A DNA stretch of 13,063 nucleotides, taken from NCBI GenBank assembly GCA_030643245.1, contig DAOWME010000062.1:1-13063 (forward strand), given 5' to 3'. The notes under the pieces are model-generated. The model did not search any database and was not told the origin of the DNA. It saw nothing but the letters and a program-made list of their open reading frames with translations. The position numbers and the translations under genes are program-made. Below are positions 1 to 7,090 of the stretch, in pieces. This stretch comes from Deltaproteobacteria bacterium (GTDB lineage: Bacteria > Desulfobacterota > UBA8473). The stretch's first letter is position 1, and the number at the start of each line of letters is the position of its first letter.

Positions 1-1
1 C

Positions 2-643
2 ACCCCCAGAAAGGTTAAATACAACTCCATAGCGGGGAATTTCATCAAAGGGTATGCGGCCAGCAATGCCTGCAAAGAAAAAAAGCATGCATTATTTGTG
101 GCCTCGGATTCACCGTTGACAACGAATGAATTTGTTAATCGTTTCATTAAAGTTGTCAAACAATATCAGGACGAATCCTCTATCATCATACCGGCAATAC
201 TCATTGATGACAAAAAAGACAAGCTTGGCAGACTACCACTTCGCCTTCTGAACGACTCGCTATTTCAGCTTACTGACAAAAAAGACAGATACGGCCGGCA
301 TGGTTTCAGGCTTTCCCCCCTGATATCTGCAAATCCGCACCGTTTTGATGTGAATACGGCCAACACGGCCTATAGACTTCGCAAATGCCTGAATCCGAAT
401 GTTCAACTAAAACTTTTCCGGATTACTCGCGGTCTGGGATACCCGAATGTGTATTCCAAATATTTTATAAGGAAGGATCTGAGCGTAAATGAAGTTGCGA
501 ACATTGTCTCCGAATTTTTTAATGGCAGGCTTGAATTAATTCCTATGAGTGGTGAAGAGGCAACGTATGATTATGATGGTACTGATCGGGAATACCAAAT
601 TATAACAAAGATGCTTAAATCTGATCAGAAGGATATGGTTTAG
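2..643 (+). CDS. MobA-like NTP transferase (nucleotidyltransferase) domain protein, 5'-truncated by window edge
   Basis: The reading frame is open from base 2 with no stop, so the gene almost certainly begins outside the window. A GTG at 98 is available but lies in mid-domain and has no ribosome binding site. The visible ~213 residues resemble the C-terminal two thirds of a GT-A-fold nucleotidyltransferase. Near the left edge a hydrophobic strand leads into ALFVASDSPLTT, matching the family pattern of a strand followed by DxP and a helix. Near the end ATYDYDGTDREYQ resembles the final D-x-D plus 'eD' segment of MobA-like proteins. Such enzymes transfer a nucleotide to a cofactor or sugar phosphate; the substrate cannot be told from this fragment. 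The N-terminal nucleotide-binding loop is not visible. The gene ends 398 bp before cooC and a promoter lies between them, so the two are probably not one operon. The family call is moderate and specific function is unknown. Confidence 0.55.
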   Translation, partial: TPRKVKYNSIAGNFIKGYAASNACKEKKHALFVASDSPLTTNEFVNRFIKVVKQYQDESSIIIPAILIDDKKDKLGRLPLRLLNDSLFQLTDKKDRYGRHGFRLSPLISANPHRFDVNTANTAYRLRKCLNPNVQLKLFRITRGLGYPNVYSKYFIRKDLSVNEVANIVSEFFNGRLELIPMSGEEATYDYDGTDREYQIITKMLKSDQKDMV

Positions 644-741
644 GCATAGTACTTTAGGGATACACTCCAGGGAACTGATGTATTTATGAGAGGTTCCATA
701 ATTAGTATCCATCCATAAATGGACTTCTTGAGAAAAGGGCA

Positions 742-897
742 CGAGTTGGTCTCCAATTCAGAAATGAGCAATTTTTTCTCTGAGCAAGGCCGCACGACGG
801 TTTGCGCCGAGGCGTACATGGTCGTACGTCGCAGGCGGAAACCGGAGGAGAATGCAGCTCAGGGGAAAAAGGGCCATTTCTGGATGGAAACTAAATA
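742..897. repeat. Long imperfect palindrome (IR-A) upstream of cooC
   Basis: The two halves are near reverse complements over most of their length. The best outer arms are 752-766 (TCCAATTCAGAAATG) and 875-888 (CATTTCTGGATGGA). CTGAGC on the left (around 780-785) matches GCTCAG on the right (around 857-862). The tip is CGTAC at 813-817 against GTACG at 824-828, with a six-base loop. The arms differ by scattered mismatches, as in an old palindromic intergenic element. There is no open frame and no T-run directly after it, so it is not a plain intrinsic terminator. The rest of the 644-1040 spacer holds the cooC promoter and nothing else I can recognise. Confidence 0.7.
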
Positions 898-924
898 AGA
901 ATTGATGTTTTCAACAATCTTTAC

Positions 925-954
925 TTGACAATATGAAGCAGTGTTAAGTAAAAT
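925..954 (+). promoter_or_regulatory. Probable sigma70-type promoter for cooC-panE
   Basis: A perfect TTGACA -35 at 925-930 is followed by an 18-bp spacer and TAAAAT at 949-954. Transcription would start near 961 and give an ~80-nt leader before cooC. The only ribosome-binding-like sequence is AGGAT shortly before the ATG. No operator is evident. Confidence 0.6.
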
Positions 955-1040
955 GTTTTCCATTAACTGAAACAAGTCTGCTTTTTTTGAGATAAGGGTC
1001 GAGTTTTTCTCAGTTGCTGTTTCGATAGGATACTTCAATA

Positions 1041-1802
1041 ATGAAAATTGCAGTCACGGGCAAAGGGGGGGTAGGAAAGACTACTATCGCTGCTTGTCTT
1101 TCCAAGAGGTTCCAAGATGATGGCTATTCCGTACTGGCCATAGATGCCGACCCAAACGCCAATCTAGCCTTGGCACTTGGGTTCCCTAGCCCGAATGATA
1201 TAACGCCTATAGCCGACATGAGCAAGCTTGTGGAAGAGAGGACGGGTGCAAAACCGGGATCCACTGGTGGCTTTTTTACGCTGAACCCCAGGGTCGATGA
1301 TATACCGGAAAGATTTTGCGCAGAACATGAGGGTATACGGTTGATGATTATGGGAACCGTTAAGAAGGGAGGGAGTGGTTGTGTTTGTCCGGAGAGTGTT
1401 CTTCTCAGGACACTGGTATCCCACCTTCTGCTGGTAAGAAAAGAGGTGGTTATCTTGGACATGGAAGCCGGGGTGGAGCACCTGGGGAGAGCCACGGCCA
1501 AGGCCGTGGATATGCTAATAGTGGTTGTTGAGCCAGGGAAGAGGAGTATAGATACGGCATATAGGATAAGGAAATTAGCCAAGGATATCGGTATAGAAAA
1601 GATCGGAGTAATAGCCAATAAAGTTAGAAGCGATAAAGACAGGGAGTTTATATCCAGTAAAATGCAGGGCTTCGACTTCTTGGGCGCCATCTCTTCAGAC
1701 CCGGAGATAATAGAAACGGATCTTAGAGGCATCCCACCTTTTGAGCTGAGTTCCGGGATTATGGAAGAGGTGGACAAAATAATAGAGAAATTAGAGAGAT
1801 AA
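1041..1802 (+). CDS. cooC: CooC-type nickel-insertion ATPase (CO dehydrogenase maturation)
   Basis: A cytoplasmic MinD/SIMIBI-class P-loop ATPase that delivers nickel to the C-cluster of Ni-containing carbon monoxide dehydrogenase. The 253 residues fit the family length. The deviant Walker A motif GKGGVGKTT is at residues 7-15 with the signature lysine K8 and K13. The switch I-like DADPN is at 35-39. The CooC-specific CxC nickel-binding pair is C114/C116 in SGCVCPE. The Walker B/switch II region VVILDMEAGVEHLGR spans about 136-150. These features separate CooC/AcsF from ParA, MinD and NifH. The ATG follows a weak AGGAT. The panE-like gene follows after 3 bp, so the two are co-transcribed. No CO dehydrogenase or acetyl-CoA synthase gene is in the window. 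I infer that the genome encodes one, probably for the Wood-Ljungdahl pathway. AcsF, the acetyl-CoA synthase accessory ATPase, is the alternative. Confidence 0.9.
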   Translation: MKIAVTGKGGVGKTTIAACLSKRFQDDGYSVLAIDADPNANLALALGFPSPNDITPIADMSKLVEERTGAKPGSTGGFFTLNPRVDDIPERFCAEHEGIRLMIMGTVKKGGSGCVCPESVLLRTLVSHLLLVRKEVVILDMEAGVEHLGRATAKAVDMLIVVVEPGKRSIDTAYRIRKLAKDIGIEKIGVIANKVRSDKDREFISSKMQGFDFLGAISSDPEIIETDLRGIPPFELSSGIMEEVDKIIEKLER

Positions 1803-1805
1803 ATC

Positions 1806-2732
1806 ATGAGGATATGTATAGTGGGAGCAGGGGCCATGGGAAGTCTGTTCGCCTGTTTTCTATCGAAGATGGGAGAGGAGTTGTGGCTTCTAGACAAACA
1901 CCAGGAAAGGGCAGACAAGATAAGTAAAGATGGTTTGATTGTAGAAGGTATAAGTGGTGACCACATAGTACATGTAAATCAGACGACCAATCCGGGGGAT
2001 ATAGGTGAGGCAGACGTTATCATCATATGTGTCAAGGCTTATGATACGGAAAAAGCAACAAAGGACGTACTGCCGCTTATGGGAGAAGACACGCTCCTTC
2101 TCACTTTACAAAATGGTTCCGGCAACGTGGAGACCATCTCAAAGATTGTGGGGAGGGACAAGGTCATTGGCGGTACGACTTCTCAAGGGGCCACAGTTCT
2201 TGGACCGGGGCATATTAGGCACGCCGGTATAGGTGAAACAACCATCGGAGAACTGGATGGAAAACCTTCTAAGAGGATCAACATCATATCCGATATCTTC
2301 AACTCAGCCGGCATAGAGACCAAGATTACGGATGACGTTGAGGGGCTCATATGGAGCAAGCTCTTGATTAATGTAGGCATAAATGCCTTGACTGCTGTTC
2401 TCAGGCTTAGGAATGGGGAACTGGTTGAACATGAACCGGCAAGAGGGGTTTTGCGGGCATCTGTGGAAGAGGCGATGTCGGTTGTAGAAGTGAAGGGCAT
2501 TAAGGTGGCCTATGACAATCCTGTAAGGAAAGTAGAGGATGTGTGTCGAGCAACGGCGACCAATATTTCATCAATGCTTCAAGATGTTTTGGGAGCCAAG
2601 AAGACAGAAATAGGTTATATAAATGGGGCTATTGTCGATGAAGGCAAGAGGTTGGGGGTGCCGGTTCCTGTGAACACGACCTTAACAAGCCTCGTTAAGA
2701 CCATCGAGATGAGTTATGGAAAGAGGTTATAG
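1806..2732 (+). CDS. panE: 2-dehydropantoate 2-reductase (ketopantoate reductase, ApbA/PanE family)
   Basis: This family reduces ketopantoate to pantoate with NADPH, a step of pantothenate and coenzyme A synthesis. The 308-aa length is typical. The N-terminal Rossmann nucleotide site GAGAMG is at residues 7-12 and the conserved LQNG is at 101-104. The catalytic lysine is K185 in IWSKLLINVGINALTAVL, with N189 four residues on. The C-terminal helical domain contains E268 in the position of the conserved glutamate, and GVPVPVNTTL at 284-293, the usual C-terminal signature. It starts 3 bp after cooC, so translation is probably coupled. Pairing with a CODH maturation gene is not an obvious pathway link, although acetyl-CoA synthesis consumes CoA-derived cofactors. 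Some ApbA/PanE homologues reduce other 2-oxo acids, so substrate identity is inferred. Confidence 0.82.
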   Translation: MRICIVGAGAMGSLFACFLSKMGEELWLLDKHQERADKISKDGLIVEGISGDHIVHVNQTTNPGDIGEADVIIICVKAYDTEKATKDVLPLMGEDTLLLTLQNGSGNVETISKIVGRDKVIGGTTSQGATVLGPGHIRHAGIGETTIGELDGKPSKRINIISDIFNSAGIETKITDDVEGLIWSKLLINVGINALTAVLRLRNGELVEHEPARGVLRASVEEAMSVVEVKGIKVAYDNPVRKVEDVCRATATNISSMLQDVLGAKKTEIGYINGAIVDEGKRLGVPVPVNTTLTSLVKTIEMSYGKRL

Positions 2733-2770
2733 GAATTATTGGCGAGAATGGAGTTCGTTCGATAAAATGT

Positions 2771-2998
2771 GGAAATTTTTGGACCTGCGCAGTTGAGCAG
2801 GATTCCGTTAAGCACCGGCTGCTTGCTTCATTTGCTTCTTATACGTAAGGACCTGGCCAACTTTTAAAATAGACATACGAGACTTTTCATCTCATTACAC
2901 ATTCAGCCTTATGCAAGACTGTAGTTCATAAGAAGCAAACGAAGCAAGTAGGCGGCAAGCGGTAAACTTGACCAACTGCACAGCTTGAAATTTTTAAC
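2771..2998. repeat. Long imperfect palindrome (IR-B), ~228 bp, between panE and the FAD/Fe-S oxidoreductase gene
   Basis: The left arm at about 2771-2842 and right arm at about 2927-2998 are reverse complements over roughly 70 bp with scattered mismatches. The best block is the tip-proximal GCTTGCTTCATTTGCTTCTT at 2821-2840 against AGAAGCAAAC-GAAGCAAG at 2931-2948. The outer arms include GCAGTTGAGCA (left) against TGACCAACTGC-type sequence (right), ending in AAATTTTT on both strands. An ~84-bp centre separates the arms. No open frame is present. It is unrelated in sequence to the palindromes at 742-897 and in the 10.5-13 kb region. It could help terminate panE transcription. The remainder of the 2733-3148 spacer shows nothing recognisable. 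Confidence 0.75.
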
Positions 2999-3148
2999 CC
3001 CGATATCTTAGATTTAAATGGGTAGTTAAAGCATTCTGTGCCGATGGTCTTTGTTCCGAGATGGATATGGATCGAGGCGGGCGAATTTGAGGGTTCCTGC
3101 CTTTAGTTCCACAGGTTATTGAATGATAGCGATGGAGTGGAGTAAGTA

Positions 3149-5101
3149 ATGACTGATATTCTTTTTAGTTCATGGGGAGATGTAATTGTAGACAACAGGG
3201 AGAAAGATCCGGAGGATCATGAGATACCGGAAAACGTTTCCTTGCCCCAACAATTTGGAGGGGACGATCACATTAAGGCATTGATCGGTTGGTATGGCAT
3301 TGTCTTGAGGTCTAAGGACATTAATATTGTTGACCTGTGTAGGGCTTACTTAACAGCCATACAAGACGAATCGTGCGGGAAGTGTTTTACCTGTCGTGTT
3401 GGTACGAAGGTCTTAGCGGATATCCTGGGAAAAATCTGCGAGGGGAACGGCACCCATGAAGACCTGGAGACTATTACTCGCATCGGTGATGTTGTTCGGG
3501 AAGGTTCAAAATGCAATATCGGGCAATCCGGTCCGGTGCCACTTTTAGATGCGGTGAAATACTTTGCCAAAGAATTCGATAAGGCGGTAGCAGACAAAAA
3601 ACCCATCCCAAAAGGAAAATACCACTATCAACTTACAGCTCCCTGTCAGGATGCCTGCCCTATTCATTTGGATATTCCAAAATATGTTGAGTGCATAAGG
3701 GAAGGTAAACATCAGGAAGCTTTAAATATAATTACAGAGAAGCTTCCCCTTCCCGGGGTGGTGGGGAGAGTCTGTGTTAGACCATGTGAGGAACATTGTC
3801 GTCGAACAATTTTGGACGAGCCTGTTTCAATAAAACACCTCAAGCGTTTTGTTGCGGATAATAGCCTTGGAAAAAAGGGGGAAGCGTCATTTAAGGCAAC
3901 GCCTTCAGAGAAGACCGGTAAGGTCGCAGTTATCGGCGCCGGTCCGGGAGGCATCACCTGTGCTTATCATCTGGCACGGTTGGGACACGAGGTGACCGTC
4001 TACGAGAGACTGGGAGAACCGGGTGGAATGGCGGCCATGGGTATCCCCGATTATCGCCTGCCAAGAAATATCATCGGTTTTGAGGTTGAGCATATTCAAA
4101 AGATGGGGGTCACCATCAAGTACGATACCACAGTGGGAAAGGATGTTAAACTAGCCGACATCGAAGAAGAAAACGATGCAGTATTCATTGCCATAGGAGC
4201 TCAATCTAATACCAAGATGAGACTCGAGGGAGAAGATGAAGGCTACGAGGGATTTATTCCCGGCGTAAAATATCTTTTAGACATCAACATGGGGATTGAC
4301 CCTTATCCTGAGGGGAAAAAGGTTGTTGTTGTAGGTGGCGGAAATGTTGCGATTGATTGTGTGCGTTCCTCTTTCCGGGTTGGTAAGGATGATGTCAACC
4401 TGGTTTACCGGAGGACAAGAAAAGAGATGCCTGCAGATCATGTTGAGATCAAAGATGCTAAAGAAGAGGATGTACAGTTCCATTACTTAACAAATCCGAC
4501 AAAAATCCTGACAGAAGAAGGAAGGGTGGTCGGCGTTGAATGTATTCGTATGGAGCTTGGCGAGCCGGATGAAAGCGGACGCAGGCGCCCCATTCCCATT
4601 GAAGGGTCTGAATTTGCAATAGACTGTGATATTCTCGTGCCGGCTATAGGTCAGGCGATTGACTTGGGATTATTTGAAGGTGAAGATAAGATAGAGACAA
4701 CCAAAAGGAATACGCTGATTGTGGACGACTTCACAAAGAAAACAAGCAATCCGAAGGTATTTTCAGCAGGTGATTGTGTCACCGGGCCTTCTACACTCAT
4801 TCGTGCCTGTGCGGGTGGAAGAAAGGCCGCGATAAATATCGATCATCTCATAAACGGTAGACAGTTGGAGACGACTGAGGATGATTATTTTGACAAGTTA
4901 TTCGAGGAGGTTAAAGTTTTCGATCCCAGGGAAAAAATAGGATTTTTAGGAGGCCGAAAAAGGCTGCATGTGAGGATGCTTCCACCTGATGAAAGAAAAA
5001 AAAGTTTTAAAGAGGTAGAGCAAGGATATACTTCCCTTGAGGCAATGAGTGAGGCAGACCGCTGTCTGAGGTGTTACAGAGTGGGGATGGTTGCAGCCTA
5101 A
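3149..5101 (+). CDS. FAD-dependent NAD(P)-linked oxidoreductase with NuoF-type Fe-S domain fused to GltD-like domain
   Basis: A soluble flavin/iron-sulfur protein of 650 aa. Residues ~40-145 form a NuoF-type [4Fe-4S] domain: ESCGKCFTCRVG places C76, C79 and C82, with the fourth cysteine C122 in SKCNIGQSGP. Residues ~160-240 are the GltD N-terminal Fe-S region (C166, C170, C209/C213, C217). The FAD Rossmann motif GAGPGG is at 263-268, a second dinucleotide motif GGGNVAID at 397-403, and the FAD-closing VFSAGDCVTGP at 537-547. A final CLRCYR (C639, C642) may complete a cluster. The NuoF FMN/NADH domain is absent, so only its cluster part is fused to the GltD core. GltD-like modules move electrons between NAD(P)H and Fe-S clusters. 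The partner is not in the window; HdrA-, formate dehydrogenase- or CODH-linked roles are possible. The ATG follows GGAGTGGAGT at good spacing. Architecture is firm, substrate unknown. Confidence 0.85.
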   Translation: MTDILFSSWGDVIVDNREKDPEDHEIPENVSLPQQFGGDDHIKALIGWYGIVLRSKDINIVDLCRAYLTAIQDESCGKCFTCRVGTKVLADILGKICEGNGTHEDLETITRIGDVVREGSKCNIGQSGPVPLLDAVKYFAKEFDKAVADKKPIPKGKYHYQLTAPCQDACPIHLDIPKYVECIREGKHQEALNIITEKLPLPGVVGRVCVRPCEEHCRRTILDEPVSIKHLKRFVADNSLGKKGEASFKATPSEKTGKVAVIGAGPGGITCAYHLARLGHEVTVYERLGEPGGMAAMGIPDYRLPRNIIGFEVEHIQKMGVTIKYDTTVGKDVKLADIEEENDAVFIAIGAQSNTKMRLEGEDEGYEGFIPGVKYLLDINMGIDPYPEGKKVVVVGGGNVAIDCVRSSFRVGKDDVNLVYRRTRKEMPADHVEIKDAKEEDVQFHYLTNPTKILTEEGRVVGVECIRMELGEPDESGRRRPIPIEGSEFAIDCDILVPAIGQAIDLGLFEGEDKIETTKRNTLIVDDFTKKTSNPKVFSAGDCVTGPSTLIRACAGGRKAAINIDHLINGRQLETTEDDYFDKLFEEVKVFDPREKIGFLGGRKRLHVRMLPPDERKKSFKEVEQGYTSLEAMSEADRCLRCYRVGMVAA

Positions 5102-5368
5102 AATATAAGTGTCAGCGTCGGCGTCCTTCATTTATCGATTTACACTTTTCAAGGATGCGGGCGTCAATAGACAAATTCCGGGCTGATGAAAATTGCCCCT
5201 CACATGGCTTTTCAGTGTCAGGTTTCAGGTGTCAGTAAAGAGAAACACAAGGCCTGAAACCTGGAGAGATACAAGTAAAGAGTAAACTACTTTTTTGTAT
5301 CTATGAAGGATGCTCAGCGTTTTTCTTTTGATACAGACCTACCTATAGTTGATACAGAAGAAAATTCC
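5102..5368. other. Intergenic spacer upstream of the fadR promoter, with short repeats and no gene
   Basis: No convincing ORF lies here. Visible structure includes an 11-bp inverted repeat, CAGGTTTCAGG at 5219-5229 against CCTGAAACCTG at 5253-5263. GTGTCAG occurs three times (near 5109, 5215 and 5230). A shorter inverted match pairs GCGTCCTT near 5121 with AAGGATGC near 5152. These look like degenerate intergenic repeat remnants. A weak stem before TACTTTTTT near 5289-5296 could terminate transcription from the upstream oxidoreductase gene. Confidence 0.45.
5328..5357 (+). promoter_or_regulatory. 9-bp direct repeat TTGATACAG x2 upstream of the fadR promoter (possible regulator site)
   Basis: TTGATACAG occurs at 5328-5336 and again at 5349-5357. 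The repeats are 21 bp apart, about two helical turns, and the second ends 11 bp before the -35. The spacing suits a regulator binding the same DNA face twice. No regulator is known for it here. Confidence 0.35.
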
Positions 5369-5397
5369 TTGACAGTAAATCACCTCTATGCTAAATT
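5369..5397 (+). promoter_or_regulatory. Probable sigma70-type promoter of the fadR-etfBA unit
   Basis: TTGACA at 5369-5374 and TAAATT at 5392-5397 are separated by 17 bp. The predicted start point is near 5404, inside the FadR-type palindrome that begins at 5403. A repressor bound there would directly block initiation. The leader to the fadR ATG would be ~135 nt. Confidence 0.65.
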
Positions 5398-5402
5398 TTT
5401 AC

Positions 5403-5420
5403 TGAATGAATAATCATTCA
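5403..5420. promoter_or_regulatory. FadR-type operator TGAATGAATAATCATTCA
   Basis: An 18-bp palindrome with perfect 7-bp half-sites, TGAATGA-N4-TCATTCA. It fits the consensus I know for the Bacillus subtilis fatty-acid-oxidation repressor FadR (YsiA). It lies just downstream of the -10 element and overlaps the predicted start site. The first gene downstream encodes a FadR-like TetR protein, so autoregulation relieved by long-chain acyl-CoA is the natural reading. No second full copy was found in the window. Confidence 0.8.
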
Positions 5421-5538
5421 TTATCTTCCTTCAGGTGTTTATGAGACGGGAACGGAGCGCCTATTTACTAAAGGTGTTGATGGCGCGACAGCCGATTCTG
5501 TCTCTGATGACGATCTGTGGAAAATTCAGAGGGGTGGA

Positions 5539-6144
5539 ATGGCGATTGTGCCAACAAAGGCAGAGGACAAACATAAGAGAATTCTTCAGGCCGCTATTAA
5601 GGTTTTCGCCCATAATGGTTTTTACAATTCAAAGGTCTCGGAGATTGCTAAGGAAGCTGCGGTTGCGGATGGCACTATCTACCTCTATTTTAAGAATAAG
5701 GATGACATACTGATTTCCCTCTTTGAGGAAGAGATGGGAAAGGCTATAGAGAATATGAAAGAAGAGATCGACAAAGAGGAAGACCTTTTGGACAAGTTTA
5801 AGAGGTTTGCGATTGTTCAGTTGAATTCTAAGAAGGAGAATCCGGATCTGGCAGCCATTATGGAGGTTGAGTTACGGCAAAGCAGTAAGTTTATGAAGGA
5901 GTATGTAAACAGAAAATTTATTGAGTATTTGAAGATTATTTCTTCCATAATAAGAGAAGGACAAAAGGGCGGGATAATCAAGAAGGGGATAAACCCAACC
6001 ATTGTAAGCAGGGCCTTTTGGGGGGCACTGGATGAAGTGGCAAGGTTTTGGGTGCTGTCACCCAAGAAAAGGGTTAGCCTGTCCGTGTCTGCCGAATTGA
6101 TAAGCGATATCTTCATTAAAGGAATGATTGAAGAGAGTGGTTGA
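5539..6144 (+). CDS. fadR: TetR/AcrR-family regulator, FadR (YsiA)-like repressor of fatty-acid beta-oxidation
   Basis: A 201-aa one-domain TetR regulator. The DNA-binding HTH occupies about residues 10-56; VADGTIYLYFKNKDDILISLFEE at ~48-70 contains the hallmark YxYFxxKxxI recognition-helix end. This segment and the later MEVELRQS motif closely resemble B. subtilis FadR, which releases DNA on binding long-chain acyl-CoA. The C-terminal ligand and dimer domain is ordinary in length. The chosen ATG has AGAGGGG four bases upstream. The frame stays open upstream to a TGA at 5407-5409, with protein-like residues (YETGTERLFTKGVDG...) but no ATG, GTG or TTG, so the true N-terminus may be longer or the leader may be a remnant. 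etfB follows after 133 bp with no terminator seen. This matches the fadR-etfB-etfA linkage known in Bacillus. Role inferred from homology, operator and neighbours. Confidence 0.85.
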   Translation: MAIVPTKAEDKHKRILQAAIKVFAHNGFYNSKVSEIAKEAAVADGTIYLYFKNKDDILISLFEEEMGKAIENMKEEIDKEEDLLDKFKRFAIVQLNSKKENPDLAAIMEVELRQSSKFMKEYVNRKFIEYLKIISSIIREGQKGGIIKKGINPTIVSRAFWGALDEVARFWVLSPKKRVSLSVSAELISDIFIKGMIEESG

Positions 6145-6277
6145 TTGCCCGTGGGACGGAAAAAGTTACATTAGTCTCAAAGCAAATGCCAGAGAGAGGG
6201 GGTGGAGGTTTAACTTAAAAGGTAATTTCTAACCAGCTTAAATATTTTAAATATCAATAGGAGAAGGAGGGTTTACG

Positions 6278-7072
6278 GTGAATGTAGTTGTGTGTGTAAA
6301 GCAAGTTCCGGACACCGAATCAGTAATAAAGGTCAAGCCGGACGGTTCGGACATTATTACGGATGATTTGAAGTATGTCATGAACCCCTATGATGAATAT
6401 GGCGTGGAAGAAGCATTACAGATCAAGGAGAAATTCGGTGGCAGCGTTACGATTCTTTGTATGGGGCCGAGCAGGGTTGTTGAAACCATAAGGACCGGGC
6501 TGGCTATGGGAGCGGATAAGGCCATACACCTGGACGACCCGGCTCTTGAAGGAGGCGATGCCTTTGCAACGGCTAAGGCGTTGGCTGAAGCTTTGAAGGG
6601 CATAGAATATGATCTGGTCTTGTGCGGCAAACAGGCCGTCGATGATGACCTCTCGCAGACGGGACAAACATTGGCAGAGTTGTTAGGGTTTCCCCACGCC
6701 TCATTGATCCAGAAACTGGAGATCGCGGACGACAACAAATCTGCAACAGTGCATTGTCAAGTAGAGGGAGGCCTGGCCGTATTGGATGTTTCCTTGCCGG
6801 CCGTTTTGACAACACAGAAGGGTCTAAATGAACCAAGGTATGCTTCATTACCCGGGATAATGAAGGCCAAGAAGAAACCCCTGGACACTAAGGACCTCGC
6901 AGCGCTGGGGTTGAGTGCGGACAGTGTTGGTTGTGCGGGTTCGAAGACGATAATAACAAAGATGACCCCTCCTCCTGAGCGTGCCGCCGGCAAGGTCATA
7001 GAAGGGGAAGGGCCTCAGGAGACCGTCCCAAAGCTTGTTCAGCTTCTCAGGGAAGAGGCGAAGGTAATTTAG
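6278..7072 (+). CDS. etfB: Electron transfer flavoprotein beta subunit
   Basis: The beta subunit of the soluble heterodimeric ETF, which accepts electrons from acyl-CoA dehydrogenases and passes them to a membrane quinone reductase. It starts at GTG 6278 with a strong AGGAGAAGGAGGG upstream. The 264 aa fit the family. Visible signatures are MNVVVCVKQVPDTE at the start, MNPYDEYGVEEAL at ~36-48, and CGKQAVDDDLSQTGQTLAELLG at ~112-133 for nucleotide binding. RYASLPGIMKAKKKPL at ~187-202 is the ETF-beta recognition-loop region. The etfA start is 18 bp beyond the stop. Whether the ETF is classical or electron-bifurcating cannot be settled by eye; the neighbouring fadR and EMO-like genes favour a quinone-linked beta-oxidation role. 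Confidence 0.95.
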   Translation: MNVVVCVKQVPDTESVIKVKPDGSDIITDDLKYVMNPYDEYGVEEALQIKEKFGGSVTILCMGPSRVVETIRTGLAMGADKAIHLDDPALEGGDAFATAKALAEALKGIEYDLVLCGKQAVDDDLSQTGQTLAELLGFPHASLIQKLEIADDNKSATVHCQVEGGLAVLDVSLPAVLTTQKGLNEPRYASLPGIMKAKKKPLDTKDLAALGLSADSVGCAGSKTIITKMTPPPERAAGKVIEGEGPQETVPKLVQLLREEAKVI

Positions 7073-7090
7073 GAAAGGAGGGATTAATTA

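Noticed and set aside
1124..1966. Long minus-strand ORF (280 codons) opposite cooC and panE
   Set aside because: It is antisense to two clearly recognised genes, crosses their boundary, and has serine/leucine-rich shadow composition.
3120..3126. FadR half-site TGAATGA upstream of the oxidoreductase gene
   Set aside because: There is no matching TCATTCA at the right spacing, so a 7-mer by chance is more likely.
5435..5713. 92-aa GTG-started ORF overlapping the start of fadR
   Set aside because: It is in another frame from fadR, arginine-rich and low-quality past 5540, and is explained as an out-of-frame reading of the regulator gene.
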